From an uncultured Fretibacterium sp. (GTDB taxonomy: Bacteria; Synergistota; Synergistia; Synergistales; Aminobacteriaceae): 51,497 nucleotides of DNA. The stretch spans positions 1 to 51,497 of the forward strand of contig NZ_CALHIQ010000057.1 in the NCBI RefSeq assembly GCF_938030725.1, written 5' to 3'. Positions within the stretch are counted from its first letter, which is position 1; every line of letters starts with the position of its first letter. Under the pieces are notes generated by a model. The model saw only the letters and a program-made list of their open reading frames with translations, was not told the DNA's origin and did not search any database. This document shows positions 1 to 8,560 of the stretch, piece after piece. The translations under genes were made by a program, and so were the position numbers.

Positions 1-73
1 TGCGGACGACGCCCCATCGGCGTCACGGCCATGGGCCCTCACCAACGACACACAGCACAGGAGGCTTCGCGAT

Positions 74-553
74 ATGGAGAAGAAGATGGACATGCGGCGC
101 AGGGATCGGCAGTTGAGCGAGGAGGAGACCCGCGAGGTCCTGCAGCAGGGGGAGTACGGCGTCCTCTCGACCGTCTGCCCGGACGGGACGCCCTACGGCG
201 TGCCGCTCAACTTCGCGCTGGAGGACGGGCGCATATACCTGCACTGTGCCAACGCGGAGGGGCAGAAGATCGTGAACCTCCGGCACTGCCCGGACGCCTG
301 CTTCACCGTCGTCAGCAGCACAAAACTTCTGCCGGAGAAGTTCAGCACGCTCTATCGGTCCGCCATCGTCTGCGGACGGGTCTCTACCGTGGAGGACGAC
401 GAGGAGAAACGTCAGGGCCTTGAAGCGATCCTTCGCAAGTACTCGCCGGAATTCATCGAGAGCGGGCTGAAGTACATCGAGGCCGCCTTCAAGGCGGTGC
501 GCGTCCTGCGCCTGGACGTCGCGTCCATCTCAGGCAAGGGCCGGAAGCAGTAG
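74..553 (+). CDS. Pyridoxamine 5'-phosphate oxidase-like flavin-binding protein
   Basis: The 159-residue protein has the pattern of small FMN-binding split-barrel proteins (PNPOx-like/NimA group). A GVLSTVCPDGTPYGVPLNF strand-turn-strand segment lies near residues 30-48, followed by RIYLHCANAEGQK, which in this family contacts the flavin phosphate. No signal peptide or membrane segment is visible, so it should be cytoplasmic. The ATG at 74 follows AGGAGG (59-64) at good spacing. The substrate cannot be told from sequence; relatives include nitroimidazole reductases and general flavin reductases. The gene is followed after 26 bases by a DMT permease on the same strand, so the two may be co-transcribed. 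Confidence 0.85.
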   Translation: MEKKMDMRRRDRQLSEEETREVLQQGEYGVLSTVCPDGTPYGVPLNFALEDGRIYLHCANAEGQKIVNLRHCPDACFTVVSSTKLLPEKFSTLYRSAIVCGRVSTVEDDEEKRQGLEAILRKYSPEFIESGLKYIEAAFKAVRVLRLDVASISGKGRKQ

Positions 554-579
554 TCCGGCAGGAAGGGAACACAGCCCTC

Positions 580-1491
580 ATGAACCGAATCGCACCGGAA
601 GAGAACGCGGCGCAGCCGAGGGGCGGCGAGGGCTTGGGCGCGCTCTGCGCCATCCTGTCCGCGGTGTTGTTCGGCACCATGCCGCTCATCACGAAGTTCG
701 CCTATCAGCACGGCGGCAACGCCTGCACGGCCGTCTTCGGCCGCTTCGGGACGGGAGCCCTGATCTCCCTCCTCCTCCCGCTCTTCATTCCGGGCTTTTC
801 GCTGCGGATCACGCGCCGTCAGATGCTCGATGTCCTGAAGCTCTCGATTTTCTACGCCTTGACGCCCATCTTGCTCTACCTGTCCTACAACCACATCGGT
901 TCGGGGCTGGCCACCACGCTCCACTTCACCTACCCCATCATGGTCATCACCCTGATGGCGCTGTTCTTCCGTTCGCCCCTCACGGGGCCGAAGTTGCTCT
1001 GCGCCGCGCTCTGCACCGCCGGTGTGCTCCTCCTCTACAGCCCCTCAGAAGGCGTGAAATCCGAGGCCATGGGGATGGCGCTCGCCGTCGCCTCCGGCCT
1101 CACCTTCGCGCTCTACATCATCCTCCTAGGGCACAGCTCTCTGGGCTCCCTTCCCGCGACGGCGGTCACCTTCTGGCTCTCGGTCTTCGCTGCGGCGGAG
1201 GTCGGGGCCTTCGGCCTGCTGACGGAGGACCTGCGCCTCTTTGCTCCGTGGCAGGCCTGGACGGCCTACTGGATGTTGGGCCTCTTCGCCACCGTCCTCG
1301 CCATCTCCCTCTTTCAAAAGGGCGTCTTCCTGTGCGGGGAGGTGAAGGCCTCGCTCCTCAGCAACTTTGAGCCCATGACGGGCGTCGCCATCGGCATCCT
1401 GCTCCTGGGGGAAACCTTGACATCGAGGTCCGCTGCGGGCATCGCCTGCATCCTGATCGCCGCCGCCCTGACGAGCCGCATCCGGCGTTAG
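580..1491 (+). CDS. EamA/DMT-family permease
   Basis: This 303-residue protein is almost entirely hydrophobic, with about ten predicted membrane helices arranged as two similar EamA halves. The first half starts at LCAILSAVLFGTMPLITKFA and the second near residue 165 (MGMALAVASGLTFALYIILL). That duplicated architecture and length are typical of drug/metabolite transporter superfamily exporters. The C-terminal half has the usual ASLLSNFEPMTGVAIGILLLGE stretch, split here as ASLLSNFEPM and GVAIGILLLGE. It lies in the inner membrane. The substrate is unknown. A second, only distantly similar DMT permease lies at 44830-45750. The gap to the next gene carries a possible -10 box. Confidence 0.88.
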   Translation: MNRIAPEENAAQPRGGEGLGALCAILSAVLFGTMPLITKFAYQHGGNACTAVFGRFGTGALISLLLPLFIPGFSLRITRRQMLDVLKLSIFYALTPILLYLSYNHIGSGLATTLHFTYPIMVITLMALFFRSPLTGPKLLCAALCTAGVLLLYSPSEGVKSEAMGMALAVASGLTFALYIILLGHSSLGSLPATAVTFWLSVFAAAEVGAFGLLTEDLRLFAPWQAWTAYWMLGLFATVLAISLFQKGVFLCGEVKASLLSNFEPMTGVAIGILLLGETLTSRSAAGIACILIAAALTSRIRR

Positions 1492-1506
1492 GGCCGCTGC
1501 GTCAGG

Positions 1507-1512
1507 TATAAT
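1507..1512 (+). promoter_or_regulatory. Possible -10 box upstream of ddl
   Basis: A perfect TATAAT lies 51 bases before the ddl GTG start, in the short gap after the DMT permease. No convincing -35 hexamer is seen 16-18 bases upstream, so this is a weak call. If real, it would start a ddl-cbiA transcript. Confidence 0.3.
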
Positions 1513-1562
1513 AGGCCCGGACAAAAAACAGCCTGGGAGCCGAGGATGAAGGGGGAGACAGC

Positions 1563-2504
1563 GTGAACGAACGTATTGCGGTGCTCTGCGGCGGGGACGG
1601 CGCAGAGCGCGAGGTATCGCTGAGGAGCGGGGCTGCGGTGACCGCGGCGTTGGCCGAAGCGGGGTACCGGGCGGAGGCCGTGGACCTGCGAACCCTCGAG
1701 GAGGCGCGCCACTCCCTCAGGGGGTTCGACGCGGCCTTCGTGGCCATGCACGGCAGCTGGGGCGAGGACGGGCGGCTTGAGGCACAGCTTGAGGCGATGG
1801 GGTTGCCCTACACGGGGTCCGACCCCAACGTCTGCGCTCTGGCCATGGACAAGGGACGGTCGTGCGCCGCCCTTCGCGCGGCGGGCCTGACCGTGCCGAA
1901 GGGAATCCTGCTGCCGAAGGGCGCGCCGGACCTCGAGGCCGTGCGGGCTGAGCTGGGTGACGCCGTCGTCGTCAAGCCCTGCTCCGGCGGCAGCACTGTG
2001 GGGATCACGATCCTGCGGCACGTCACGGCGGACGCCCTGAGGGCGGCCGTGGCTCTGGCACGACAGGAGTACGGCCCTGCGGTCCTCATCGAGGAGTACA
2101 TCGGCGGGCGCGAGCTCACCGCGGCCGTGTGGGAGCGGGACGGATCGCCCGAAGCCCTCCCCGTCATCGAGATCATCCCCCACGCCGGGTTCTACGACTA
2201 CCGGAACAAGTACACGGTCGGGGCCACGGAGTACCTCGTGCCGGCGCCCCTCGCGCCGGCCGTCGCGGAGCGCGTCGCCGGCTCGGCCGTGGCGGCCCAC
2301 CGCGCCCTGGGCTGTCGCGACTACAGCCGGGCGGACTTCCGCCTCTCAGAGGACGGCACCCCCTGGATCCTGGAGGTCAACACCGCCCCCGGCATGACGG
2401 CGACGAGCCTCGTGCCTAAGGCGGCGCGGGCCGCCGGGCTGGAGTTCTCGGAGTTCGTTTCGCACCTCGTCCGCGCCGCGCTGAGGCGCGGGGAGCAGGC
2501 ATGA
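1563..2504 (+). CDS. ddl: D-alanine--D-alanine ligase
   Basis: The enzyme joins two D-alanines with ATP for peptidoglycan synthesis in the cytoplasm. The 313-residue protein shows the ATP-grasp landmarks of Ddl. AMHGSWGEDG (about residues 61-70) matches the HGxxGEDG signature, followed by YTGSDP, VVKPCSGGSTVGI and EEYIGGRELTAAV. The C-terminal EVNTAPGMTATSLVPKA holds the metal-binding Glu-Asn pair and the terminal loop. Length is in the usual range. The start is GTG at 1563, behind a purine-rich AGGGGGAGA; no better in-frame ATG is near. The stop overlaps the cbiA start by four bases (ATGA), so the two are translationally coupled, an unusual pairing of a cell-wall and a B12 gene. Confidence 0.95.
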   Translation: MNERIAVLCGGDGAEREVSLRSGAAVTAALAEAGYRAEAVDLRTLEEARHSLRGFDAAFVAMHGSWGEDGRLEAQLEAMGLPYTGSDPNVCALAMDKGRSCAALRAAGLTVPKGILLPKGAPDLEAVRAELGDAVVVKPCSGGSTVGITILRHVTADALRAAVALARQEYGPAVLIEEYIGGRELTAAVWERDGSPEALPVIEIIPHAGFYDYRNKYTVGATEYLVPAPLAPAVAERVAGSAVAAHRALGCRDYSRADFRLSEDGTPWILEVNTAPGMTATSLVPKAARAAGLEFSEFVSHLVRAALRRGEQA

Positions 2505-3886
2505 CGACGGCCCAGCCCCGTCTCCTGGTGGCCGCAGCGGCAAGCGGGTCCGGCAAGACAACAATAGTCTGCGGCCTCCTGGCGGCGCTGTACCGACGGG
2601 GCCTGCGTGTCATGGGATACAAGGTCGGGCCGGACTACATCGACCCGGGGTTCCACCGCGCAGCAGGGCACTGCGAGGTCCTGAGCCTCGACACGTGGCT
2701 GACGCCTCCCGCGGTCATGAAGGGCCTCTTCGCCCGCACCTCCCGTGGGGCGGACGTGGCCGTGGCAGAGGGCGTGATGGGCCTCTACGACGGCGGTCGC
2801 GGCGGCGTCAGCAGCAGCGCGGAGATCGCGAAGCTCCTGGGCCTGCCCGTCGTGCTGGTCGTTGACGCGCGCTCCATGGGCCAGAGCGCCGCGGCCGTGG
2901 CATTGGGGTTTCGGGAGTACGACAGGTCGGTGGACCTCCGCGGCGTCATCCTGAACCGCCTGGGGTCGGCCTCGCACCGAGACACGATCGCGGAGGCGCT
3001 GGAGCGCGTCGGCATCCCTCTGCTGGGGGCCGTGATGCGCGACGAGGCCCTCGCCCTGCCGGAGCGCCATCTGGGCCTCGTGCCGGAGGCGGAAACGCAC
3101 GACGCCGCACACCTGGACCGCATCCGCGAAGCGGTGGAGCGCGGCGTGGACGTCGACGCGCTCCTCGCCATCGCACGGTCCGCACCGCCCCTTTCCCTGC
3201 CGCCGGAGGGGACGAGGTCCCGCGCCGCAAAGGACGTGCGGATCGCCGTGGCGCAGGACCTGGCCTTCTCCTTCTACTACCCGGACAGCCTGTCGGCCCT
3301 GGAGGATCGGGGGGCGGAGCTGATCCCCTTCAGCCCCATGCAGGACGAGGCGCTGCCGGAGGCGGACGGCGTGATCCTGGGCGGAGGGTTTCCGGAGCGA
3401 TTTGCGGGGGAGCTCGCGGCCAACGCCGCCATGCGGCGGAGCGTGGCCCGCGCCGCGGAGCGCGGCGTCCCCATCCTGGCGGAGTGCGGCGGGATGATGT
3501 ACCTGTGTCGCTCCATCACCGACATGGAGGGCGCCGCCTTCGAGATGGCGGGCGTCCTGCCCGCGTCCTGTCGGATGCAGCACCGCCTCGAGGCCGTGGG
3601 CTACGTGGAGGCCCGCGCCCTCCGTGACACCGTCCTCGGCCCGGCGGGGACGCTCCTGCGAGGGCACGAGTTCCACTTCTCCGCCATGACGCCGGAGGCG
3701 GAGGACTTCCCCTGGGCCTTCCGCATTGAGAGGAAGCGCACGGGCGCGGCCCACAGCGGTGGGTACGCCCGCGGGAACGTCCTGGCCTCCTACCTCCACC
3801 TCAACCTGGCAGGCCTGCCGGACGCGGCAGAGTCGTTCCTCGCCCGCTGCCGTGCCTTCCGCGGCGCGTCGGCGGGCGGACGGTGA
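2501..3886 (+). CDS. cbiA: Cobyrinate a,c-diamide synthase
   Basis: CbiA amidates the a and c carboxylates of cobyrinic acid with glutamine and ATP in the cytoplasm. Of 461 residues, the N-terminal half is a dethiobiotin-synthetase-like ATPase with P-loop AAASGSGKTT (residues 12-21) and the KVGPDYIDPGFH segment characteristic of CbiA. The C-terminal half is a class I glutamine amidotransferase. Its nucleophile is Cys329 in ILAECGGMMYL, preceded by the GGGFPERFA loop. The ATG overlaps the ddl stop. The gene ends one base before the hemB stop on the other strand, so the two B12/heme transcripts converge with no space between them. A nickel-sirohydrochlorin amidase (CfbB) is a relative, but the surrounding cbi genes make CbiA the natural reading. 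Confidence 0.95.
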   Translation: MTTAQPRLLVAAAASGSGKTTIVCGLLAALYRRGLRVMGYKVGPDYIDPGFHRAAGHCEVLSLDTWLTPPAVMKGLFARTSRGADVAVAEGVMGLYDGGRGGVSSSAEIAKLLGLPVVLVVDARSMGQSAAAVALGFREYDRSVDLRGVILNRLGSASHRDTIAEALERVGIPLLGAVMRDEALALPERHLGLVPEAETHDAAHLDRIREAVERGVDVDALLAIARSAPPLSLPPEGTRSRAAKDVRIAVAQDLAFSFYYPDSLSALEDRGAELIPFSPMQDEALPEADGVILGGGFPERFAGELAANAAMRRSVARAAERGVPILAECGGMMYLCRSITDMEGAAFEMAGVLPASCRMQHRLEAVGYVEARALRDTVLGPAGTLLRGHEFHFSAMTPEAEDFPWAFRIERKRTGAAHSGGYARGNVLASYLHLNLAGLPDAAESFLARCRAFRGASAGGR

Positions 3887-3887
3887 C

Positions 3888-4862
3888 CTAGGCCAACCCC
3901 TCTCGAATCCAGTCCGCCAGGGACAGGGCGAAGTAGGTGACGACGATGTCCGCGCCGGCCCGCGCCAGACAGACGGCCGACTCGCACACGACGCGCCGCT
4001 CGTCCAGCCAGCCGTTGGCCGCCGCAGCCTTGATCATGGAGTACTCGCCGCTGACGGAATAGCTCCCCACGGGCACGCTCACCCGCTCCTTCACCGCGCG
4101 CAGCACGTCCAGGTAGGGCAGGCCCGGCTTGACCAGGATCATGTCGGCGCCCTCCTCGACGTCCAGCAGCGCCTCCCGTATCCCCTCGCGCACATTGCAG
4201 GGGTCCATCTGGTAGCCCCGCCGGTCCCCGAAGGAGGGGGCGGACTGCGCCGCCTCGCGGAACGGCCCGTAGAACGCGGAGGCGTACTTCACCGCGTAGG
4301 AGAGGATCGCCGTTTCCGTCAGGCCTGCGTCGTCCAGTGCCGATCGGATGGCGCCCACGCGCCCGTCCATCATGTCGGAGGGCGCCACGATGTCCGCGCC
4401 GGCCTGGGCCTGAGACACGGCCGTTCGGGCCAGGAGCTCGACCGTCGGGTCGTTGTCGACCGTCTTTCCCTTCAGCACTCCGCAGTGGCCGTGGGACGTG
4501 TACTCGCAGAGGCACACGTCCCCGATGACCGTCAGGTCGGGGAACTCCCGCTTCGCCGTGCGCATCGCCCGCTGGACGACGCCGTCCTCCGCCCAGGCCT
4601 GGCTCCCCGTCTCGTCCTTGTGGTCCGGAATGCCAAAGAGCAGCACGCCGCCGATGCCGGCTCCCGCGGCCCGCTCCAGGATGCGGGGCAGCGTGTCCGG
4701 GCTCCAGCGCATCTGGCCCGGCATGGCCGAGAGCTCCTCCACGACGCCCCTGCCCTCCCGGACGAAGATCGGGTACACCAACATCGAGGTCGCAAGCCTC
4801 GTCTCCCTCACCATATCGCGAATGGCTGCCGTTCGGCGCAGCCGCCTTGGACGAACGATCAC
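3888..4862 (-). CDS. hemB: Porphobilinogen synthase (delta-aminolevulinate dehydratase)
   Basis: HemB condenses two 5-aminolevulinates to porphobilinogen, the first shared step to heme, siroheme and B12 visible here. The 324-residue protein has both active-site lysines, Lys192 in SYAVKYASAFYGPFR and Lys245 (Schiff base) in MILVKPGLPYLDV. It also has the zinc-binding cysteine cluster Cys117, Cys119 and Cys127 in DVCLCEYTSHGHCG, so it belongs to the zinc-dependent class. The start is a GTG at 4862 behind GGGAGGG at good spacing. It is the last gene of the B12/heme operon, 25 bases after cobA-hemD. No T-rich terminator is seen before the convergent cbiA gene. Confidence 0.96.
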   Translation of the reverse strand: MIVRPRRLRRTAAIRDMVRETRLATSMLVYPIFVREGRGVVEELSAMPGQMRWSPDTLPRILERAAGAGIGGVLLFGIPDHKDETGSQAWAEDGVVQRAMRTAKREFPDLTVIGDVCLCEYTSHGHCGVLKGKTVDNDPTVELLARTAVSQAQAGADIVAPSDMMDGRVGAIRSALDDAGLTETAILSYAVKYASAFYGPFREAAQSAPSFGDRRGYQMDPCNVREGIREALLDVEEGADMILVKPGLPYLDVLRAVKERVSVPVGSYSVSGEYSMIKAAAANGWLDERRVVCESAVCLARAGADIVVTYFALSLADWIREGLA

Positions 4863-4887
4863 GATGATCCCTCCCCTGCGCCGCCCC

Positions 4888-6381
4888 TCATCGGGCGGCT
4901 GCGATTTGACCCCGCGCGGCCACGGCCGCGGCGAGAAGCGCCTCGAGCGTCGCGGAGCCCGCCGTGAAGACCCGCGCGAAGCCGGCCTCCCGCGCAGCGC
5001 GCGCCGTCTGGCGCCCGATGCAGAGCGCCGCGACCTCGGTCCAGCCCCTCCAGCCCGCCGGAGCGCAGGCGGCGAAGGCCCGGACGGTCGAGGCGCTGGT
5101 GAAGAACGCCATGTCCAAGTTCTCCGGCAGTTCCGGGCGAAGGCGGCAGGTGCGATACAGCGGCACCTCCCGAAGGGAGACGCCGGCAGCCCGAAGCCCC
5201 TCCGTCAGCTCCGGTCCGTGCTCCTCCGCCCGCAGCAGCAGGACCTTCTCCCCCGCCTTCACGCGCCCCGCCAGGGCAATGGCCAGGTGCTCGCCGTCGT
5301 AGATGTCCGGCATCAAGTCAACCCTCAGGCCACAGACCCTCAGGGCCTCCGTCGTCGCCGGCCCGATGGCCGCGAGGCGCGCGCCTCCCAGCTCCCGAAC
5401 GTCCCGCCCCTCGCGGGCCAGGCGCACCGTCAGGGCCTCGATCCCCGCCGCGCTGGTGAAGACGGCCCAGTCCGCACCCCCGATGCGCGAAAGGGGCTCC
5501 TCCAGCGGCTCCGTGGCGATGCAGGGGACCTCCAGGACCTCCGCTCCCGCGTCCCGGAGCATCCGCGACAGGCGCCCCGCGCGCTCCCGAGGCCGCGTCA
5601 CGGCGGCGCGCACCCCGGAGAGCGGCAGGGCGGCCCGCCAGTCGAAGCGCTCGCCCAGCGCCGCCACGGCCCCAACGACGAGGACCGCTGGAGGGCAGAC
5701 CCCCGCGTCGCGCATCGCCTCCGCCAGCGTCCGAAGCGTCGCGAACACGCGGCGCTGGCGCGCGGAGGTCCCGCGCTCCACGGCTGCGGCGGGGGTCTCC
5801 GGGGCCATCCCCGCCTCCATCAGTCGGGCGCAGAGTTCGGGCGCACCCTCCACCCCCATGAGGAAGACCAGCGTCCCCTCCAGGCGGGCCAGCGCCTCGA
5901 AGTCCAGGTCCGGCAGGCCCCCCTCGCGGCTGTGCGCCGTGACGACGTGGAGCGACGAGGCCAGGCCGCGGTGCGTCACCGGGATGCCCGCCCAGGCCGG
6001 AGCGGCCACGGCGGAGGTGACGCCAGGCACGACCTCGAAGGGGACGCCGTGCTGCCGAAGCGCCTCCGCCTCCTCGCCCCCGCGGCCGAAGAGGAAGGGG
6101 TCGCCCCCCTTCAGGCGCACGACCCGCCTGCCCGACAGCGCGAGGCGCACCAGCAGCGCCTCGATCTCCCGCTGGGGCACCGGATGACTGCCGCCGCTCT
6201 TGCCGACGTCCACGCGCTCCGCGCCCGACGGGATCATGGCCAGGACGCCGTCGCCCACCAGCCGGTCGTAGACCACCGCCTCCGCGTCCTGCAGGACCTC
6301 GCGGCCCCGCAGCGTCAGGAGCCCCGCGTCCCCCGGCCCCGCGCCCACGAGCCACACCCGGCCAACCCTTCCCTCGTTCAT
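4888..6381 (-). CDS. cobA/hemD: Uroporphyrinogen-III C-methyltransferase / uroporphyrinogen-III synthase fusion
   Basis: This 497-residue protein combines two enzymes. Residues 1 to about 245 are a SUMT (CobA) domain with GAGPGDAG (13-20), the glycine-rich VRLKGGDPFLFGRGGEE (88-104) and EVVPGVTSAVAAPAWAGIP. It methylates uroporphyrinogen III twice to precorrin-2. From about residue 255 (GVRAAVTRPRERAGRL) to the end is a HemD domain that closes and inverts ring D of hydroxymethylbilane. CobA-HemD fusions are known in anaerobic Gram-positive and related bacteria. The ATG at 6381 overlaps the hemC stop (ATGA), which favours it over the extension upstream. The order hemC, cobA-hemD, hemB gives the whole route from aminolevulinate to precorrin-2. 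Confidence 0.95.
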   Translation of the reverse strand: MNEGRVGRVWLVGAGPGDAGLLTLRGREVLQDAEAVVYDRLVGDGVLAMIPSGAERVDVGKSGGSHPVPQREIEALLVRLALSGRRVVRLKGGDPFLFGRGGEEAEALRQHGVPFEVVPGVTSAVAAPAWAGIPVTHRGLASSLHVVTAHSREGGLPDLDFEALARLEGTLVFLMGVEGAPELCARLMEAGMAPETPAAAVERGTSARQRRVFATLRTLAEAMRDAGVCPPAVLVVGAVAALGERFDWRAALPLSGVRAAVTRPRERAGRLSRMLRDAGAEVLEVPCIATEPLEEPLSRIGGADWAVFTSAAGIEALTVRLAREGRDVRELGGARLAAIGPATTEALRVCGLRVDLMPDIYDGEHLAIALAGRVKAGEKVLLLRAEEHGPELTEGLRAAGVSLREVPLYRTCRLRPELPENLDMAFFTSASTVRAFAACAPAGWRGWTEVAALCIGRQTARAAREAGFARVFTAGSATLEALLAAAVAARGQIAAAR

Positions 6382-7307
6382 GCTCCGGCCCCCTCTCTCA
6401 GTACCGCGTTCGGCGCGAGGCGCGCGGCCAGGCGCCGGCCCAAAGCCTCCGCCCTGTCGCGGGGCCCCACGATGCTGCCCCGCCGCTCCCCCACCCGGGC
6501 GTCCAACAGGCAAAACCCCGTGAGCGTCAACTCCTCGCCCCTCACGGAGGCGAACGCCCCCACGGGCTGCGTGCAGCCGCCCCCCAGCGCAGCGGCGAAG
6601 CTTCGCTCCGCCCGCGCACAGTCCTCCGAATCCCGGTCCCGCACGGCGTCAAGGAACTCGTAGGCCTCGTCCGCACGCCCCTGACACGCCAGGATGCCCT
6701 GTCCCGCCGCCGGGACCATCTCCTCCACGCCGAGGATGCGCGACGCGCGCGCCTCAAGCCTGAGACGCTTCAGCCCCGCCGCGGCCAGCACCAGCATGGA
6801 GAACTGCCCCTCGTCCAGCTTGCGCAGGCGCGTCGACACGCTGCCCCGCACCGGCTCCGTCGCCCGCCCCGGAAAGAGGCGTGCCAGCTGCAGGCGGCGA
6901 CGCAGCGAGGAGCACCCGATGGCCCCGCCCCCGTCCTCCAGCGCCCGACCGTCCGCGCCCACGGGCAGCACCAGCGCGTCGCGCGGGTCATCCCGCCGCG
7001 AGTACGCCACGATGGGCAGGCGGGGGTCCTGAACCATGGGCAGGTCCTTCAGGCTGTGTACCGCCAGGTCGATGGTTCCGTCGAGCAGGGCCCGCTCCAG
7101 CTCCAGCGTGAAGAGCCCCTTGATGCCCGCCGGATCCGAGGCCTCGGCGAAGGGCTTCATGTTCACGTCCCCCGTTGTGCGGAACGTCACCAGCTCCAGC
7201 TCCAGCTCCGGGTGCGCCGCGGCGATGGCGGACATCACCAGACGGCTCTGGGCCACGGCCAGATGGCTGGCCCGCCCGCCAACGCGCAGCTTTCGTTTCG
7301 TCGACAT
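6378..7307 (-). CDS. hemC: Hydroxymethylbilane synthase (porphobilinogen deaminase)
   Basis: HemC links four porphobilinogens into hydroxymethylbilane. The 309-residue protein starts MSTKRKLRVGGRASHLA and carries the catalytic aspartate in IDLAVHSLKDLP (Asp80), the basic GCSSLRRRLQL patch, and Cys245 in LGGGCTQPVGA, which holds the dipyrromethane cofactor. Length is normal for the family. The ATG at 7307 shares one base with the stop of cbiJ-sirC (TGATG), and its own stop overlaps the cobA-hemD start, so expression is likely coupled in both directions. The longer open frame upstream is not homologous and runs over cbiJ-sirC. Confidence 0.96.
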   Translation of the reverse strand: MSTKRKLRVGGRASHLAVAQSRLVMSAIAAAHPELELELVTFRTTGDVNMKPFAEASDPAGIKGLFTLELERALLDGTIDLAVHSLKDLPMVQDPRLPIVAYSRRDDPRDALVLPVGADGRALEDGGGAIGCSSLRRRLQLARLFPGRATEPVRGSVSTRLRKLDEGQFSMLVLAAAGLKRLRLEARASRILGVEEMVPAAGQGILACQGRADEAYEFLDAVRDRDSEDCARAERSFAAALGGGCTQPVGAFASVRGEELTLTGFCLLDARVGERRGSIVGPRDRAEALGRRLAARLAPNAVLREGAGA

Positions 7308-8560
7308 CAGTCGCACCCTTCCGTCCCGCCCTTCTCCCGCTGCAGCGTCGCTCTCTCCTCCGCCACCCAGCCCTCCCACACCGCCCGCAGGCGGTCCGAA
7401 AGCCGTCGGGTGAGGGAACAGGAGAGTCCGGCGCTGGAGACGGAGGCCGCCGCCGCGCCCGACGCGATGAGGGACGGGAAGAAGAAGTCCCCCTCCGCCG
7501 CGTTGTCTGCGACGCTGACGGGGATGCCGCGCTCCCTGGCACGGCGGGCCGCCTCGCGGTTCGTCGTGCGGCTGCTCGAGGCTGCCACCGCCAGGAGGGC
7601 GCCGTCCAGGTCCTCCGGCGCGAAGGTTCGCTGCAGGCGCTCTGCCACCTCGGGGAAGTCGTCGCAGAAGCGGGGGCTGACGGCCCGCACCCGCGCGCCG
7701 CACCGTAGGAGCGTCTCCGCCCTGCGCCGCGCCACGGCCCCGCCCCCCACCACCAGGACGAGCCGCCCCTCGATGTCCCGCATCACGGGGAAGAGGGGGG
7801 GCCGGCTCAGTCCCAGAATCCGCCGCGCCCACAGGAGGGCCTCCTCGACGGAGACACCGCCGTCCACCGGCCGCGCCACCAGAATAACCTCGACGCCCAG
7901 CCGGCGTGCGGCCGTCAGCTTCGCCTCCATACCGCCCGCGGGGCCGCCGTCCTTCGTCACCAGCGCGGTGGCGCCGACGTCCCTCAGCATGGCCAGGTTC
8001 ATCTCAAGCGAGAACGGCCCCTGCATGGCCAGGACGTGGGCGGGGTCGAGGCCGATCGCCGCGCAGGCGCGCAGCGACTCCTCCGCCGGAAGGACCCGCG
8101 CGAAGAGGCGCCGCCCGCCGTCCCGAACGGACGCGAAGGCCGGAAGCTCCTTGCTTCCCACCGTCAGCAGGACGGCCCCCTCCCTCGCGTTCAGGAGCTC
8201 CGCCGCCGCAGCACAGGAGGGGACGCGCGTGACGCCCTCCGCCCCGGACGGGACCCCGCTCGCCCGCAGCACGCGCAGCAGGGGCGTGCCCGTGCGCTCA
8301 CAGGCGGCCCGGACGTTGGCCGTGACCTCCCTGGCGTAGGGGTGCGTGGCGTCGATGACGCAGGGGACCCCTTCGTCCCGGATCAGGGCCGCGATACCCT
8401 CCACGTCGAGCCGCCCCGGCCTCGCCTCGACGTTCGGCAGGCCGCGGACCAGGTCGGCGCCGTAGTCCGTGGCCGCGCAATAGATCGCGGGCAGTCCGCG
8501 CTCCAGGAGCTCCCGCGCCTCCGTCGTCCCGCCGAACAGGAGGAGGCGTCCGCCGCTCAA
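7307..8560 (-). CDS. cbiJ: Cobalt-precorrin-6A reductase fused to precorrin-2 dehydrogenase
   Basis: This 417-residue protein appears to be a fusion. Residues 1 to about 248 match CbiJ/CobK, the NAD(P)H-dependent reductase of the corrin macrocycle: LLLFGGTTEARELLERGL at the N-terminus, CVIDATHPYAREV, and VTKDGGPAGGMEAKL near residue 205. Residues about 256-417 match the SirC/CysG N-terminal domain: FPVMRDIEGR and the Rossmann loop VVGGGAVARRRAETLL, followed by a dimerisation segment with SSAGLSCSLTRRLSDRLR. That domain oxidises precorrin-2 to sirohydrochlorin, the substrate of CbiK. Whether it also chelates metal as in yeast Met8p cannot be told. The stop overlaps hemC and the start overlaps the cbiH stop, so the fusion sits inside one polycistron. 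Confidence 0.9.
   Translation of the reverse strand: MSGGRLLLFGGTTEARELLERGLPAIYCAATDYGADLVRGLPNVEARPGRLDVEGIAALIRDEGVPCVIDATHPYAREVTANVRAACERTGTPLLRVLRASGVPSGAEGVTRVPSCAAAAELLNAREGAVLLTVGSKELPAFASVRDGGRRLFARVLPAEESLRACAAIGLDPAHVLAMQGPFSLEMNLAMLRDVGATALVTKDGGPAGGMEAKLTAARRLGVEVILVARPVDGGVSVEEALLWARRILGLSRPPLFPVMRDIEGRLVLVVGGGAVARRRAETLLRCGARVRAVSPRFCDDFPEVAERLQRTFAPEDLDGALLAVAASSSRTTNREAARRARERGIPVSVADNAAEGDFFFPSLIASGAAAASVSSAGLSCSLTRRLSDRLRAVWEGWVAEERATLQREKGGTEGCD

Noticed and set aside
4453..6663. Very long open frame antisense to hemB and cobA-hemD, and many similar ones elsewhere
   Set aside because: It overlaps two well-identified genes, has an Arg/Pro/Ala-rich composition and no recognisable domain. 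Such frames are expected opposite high-G+C coding sequence.
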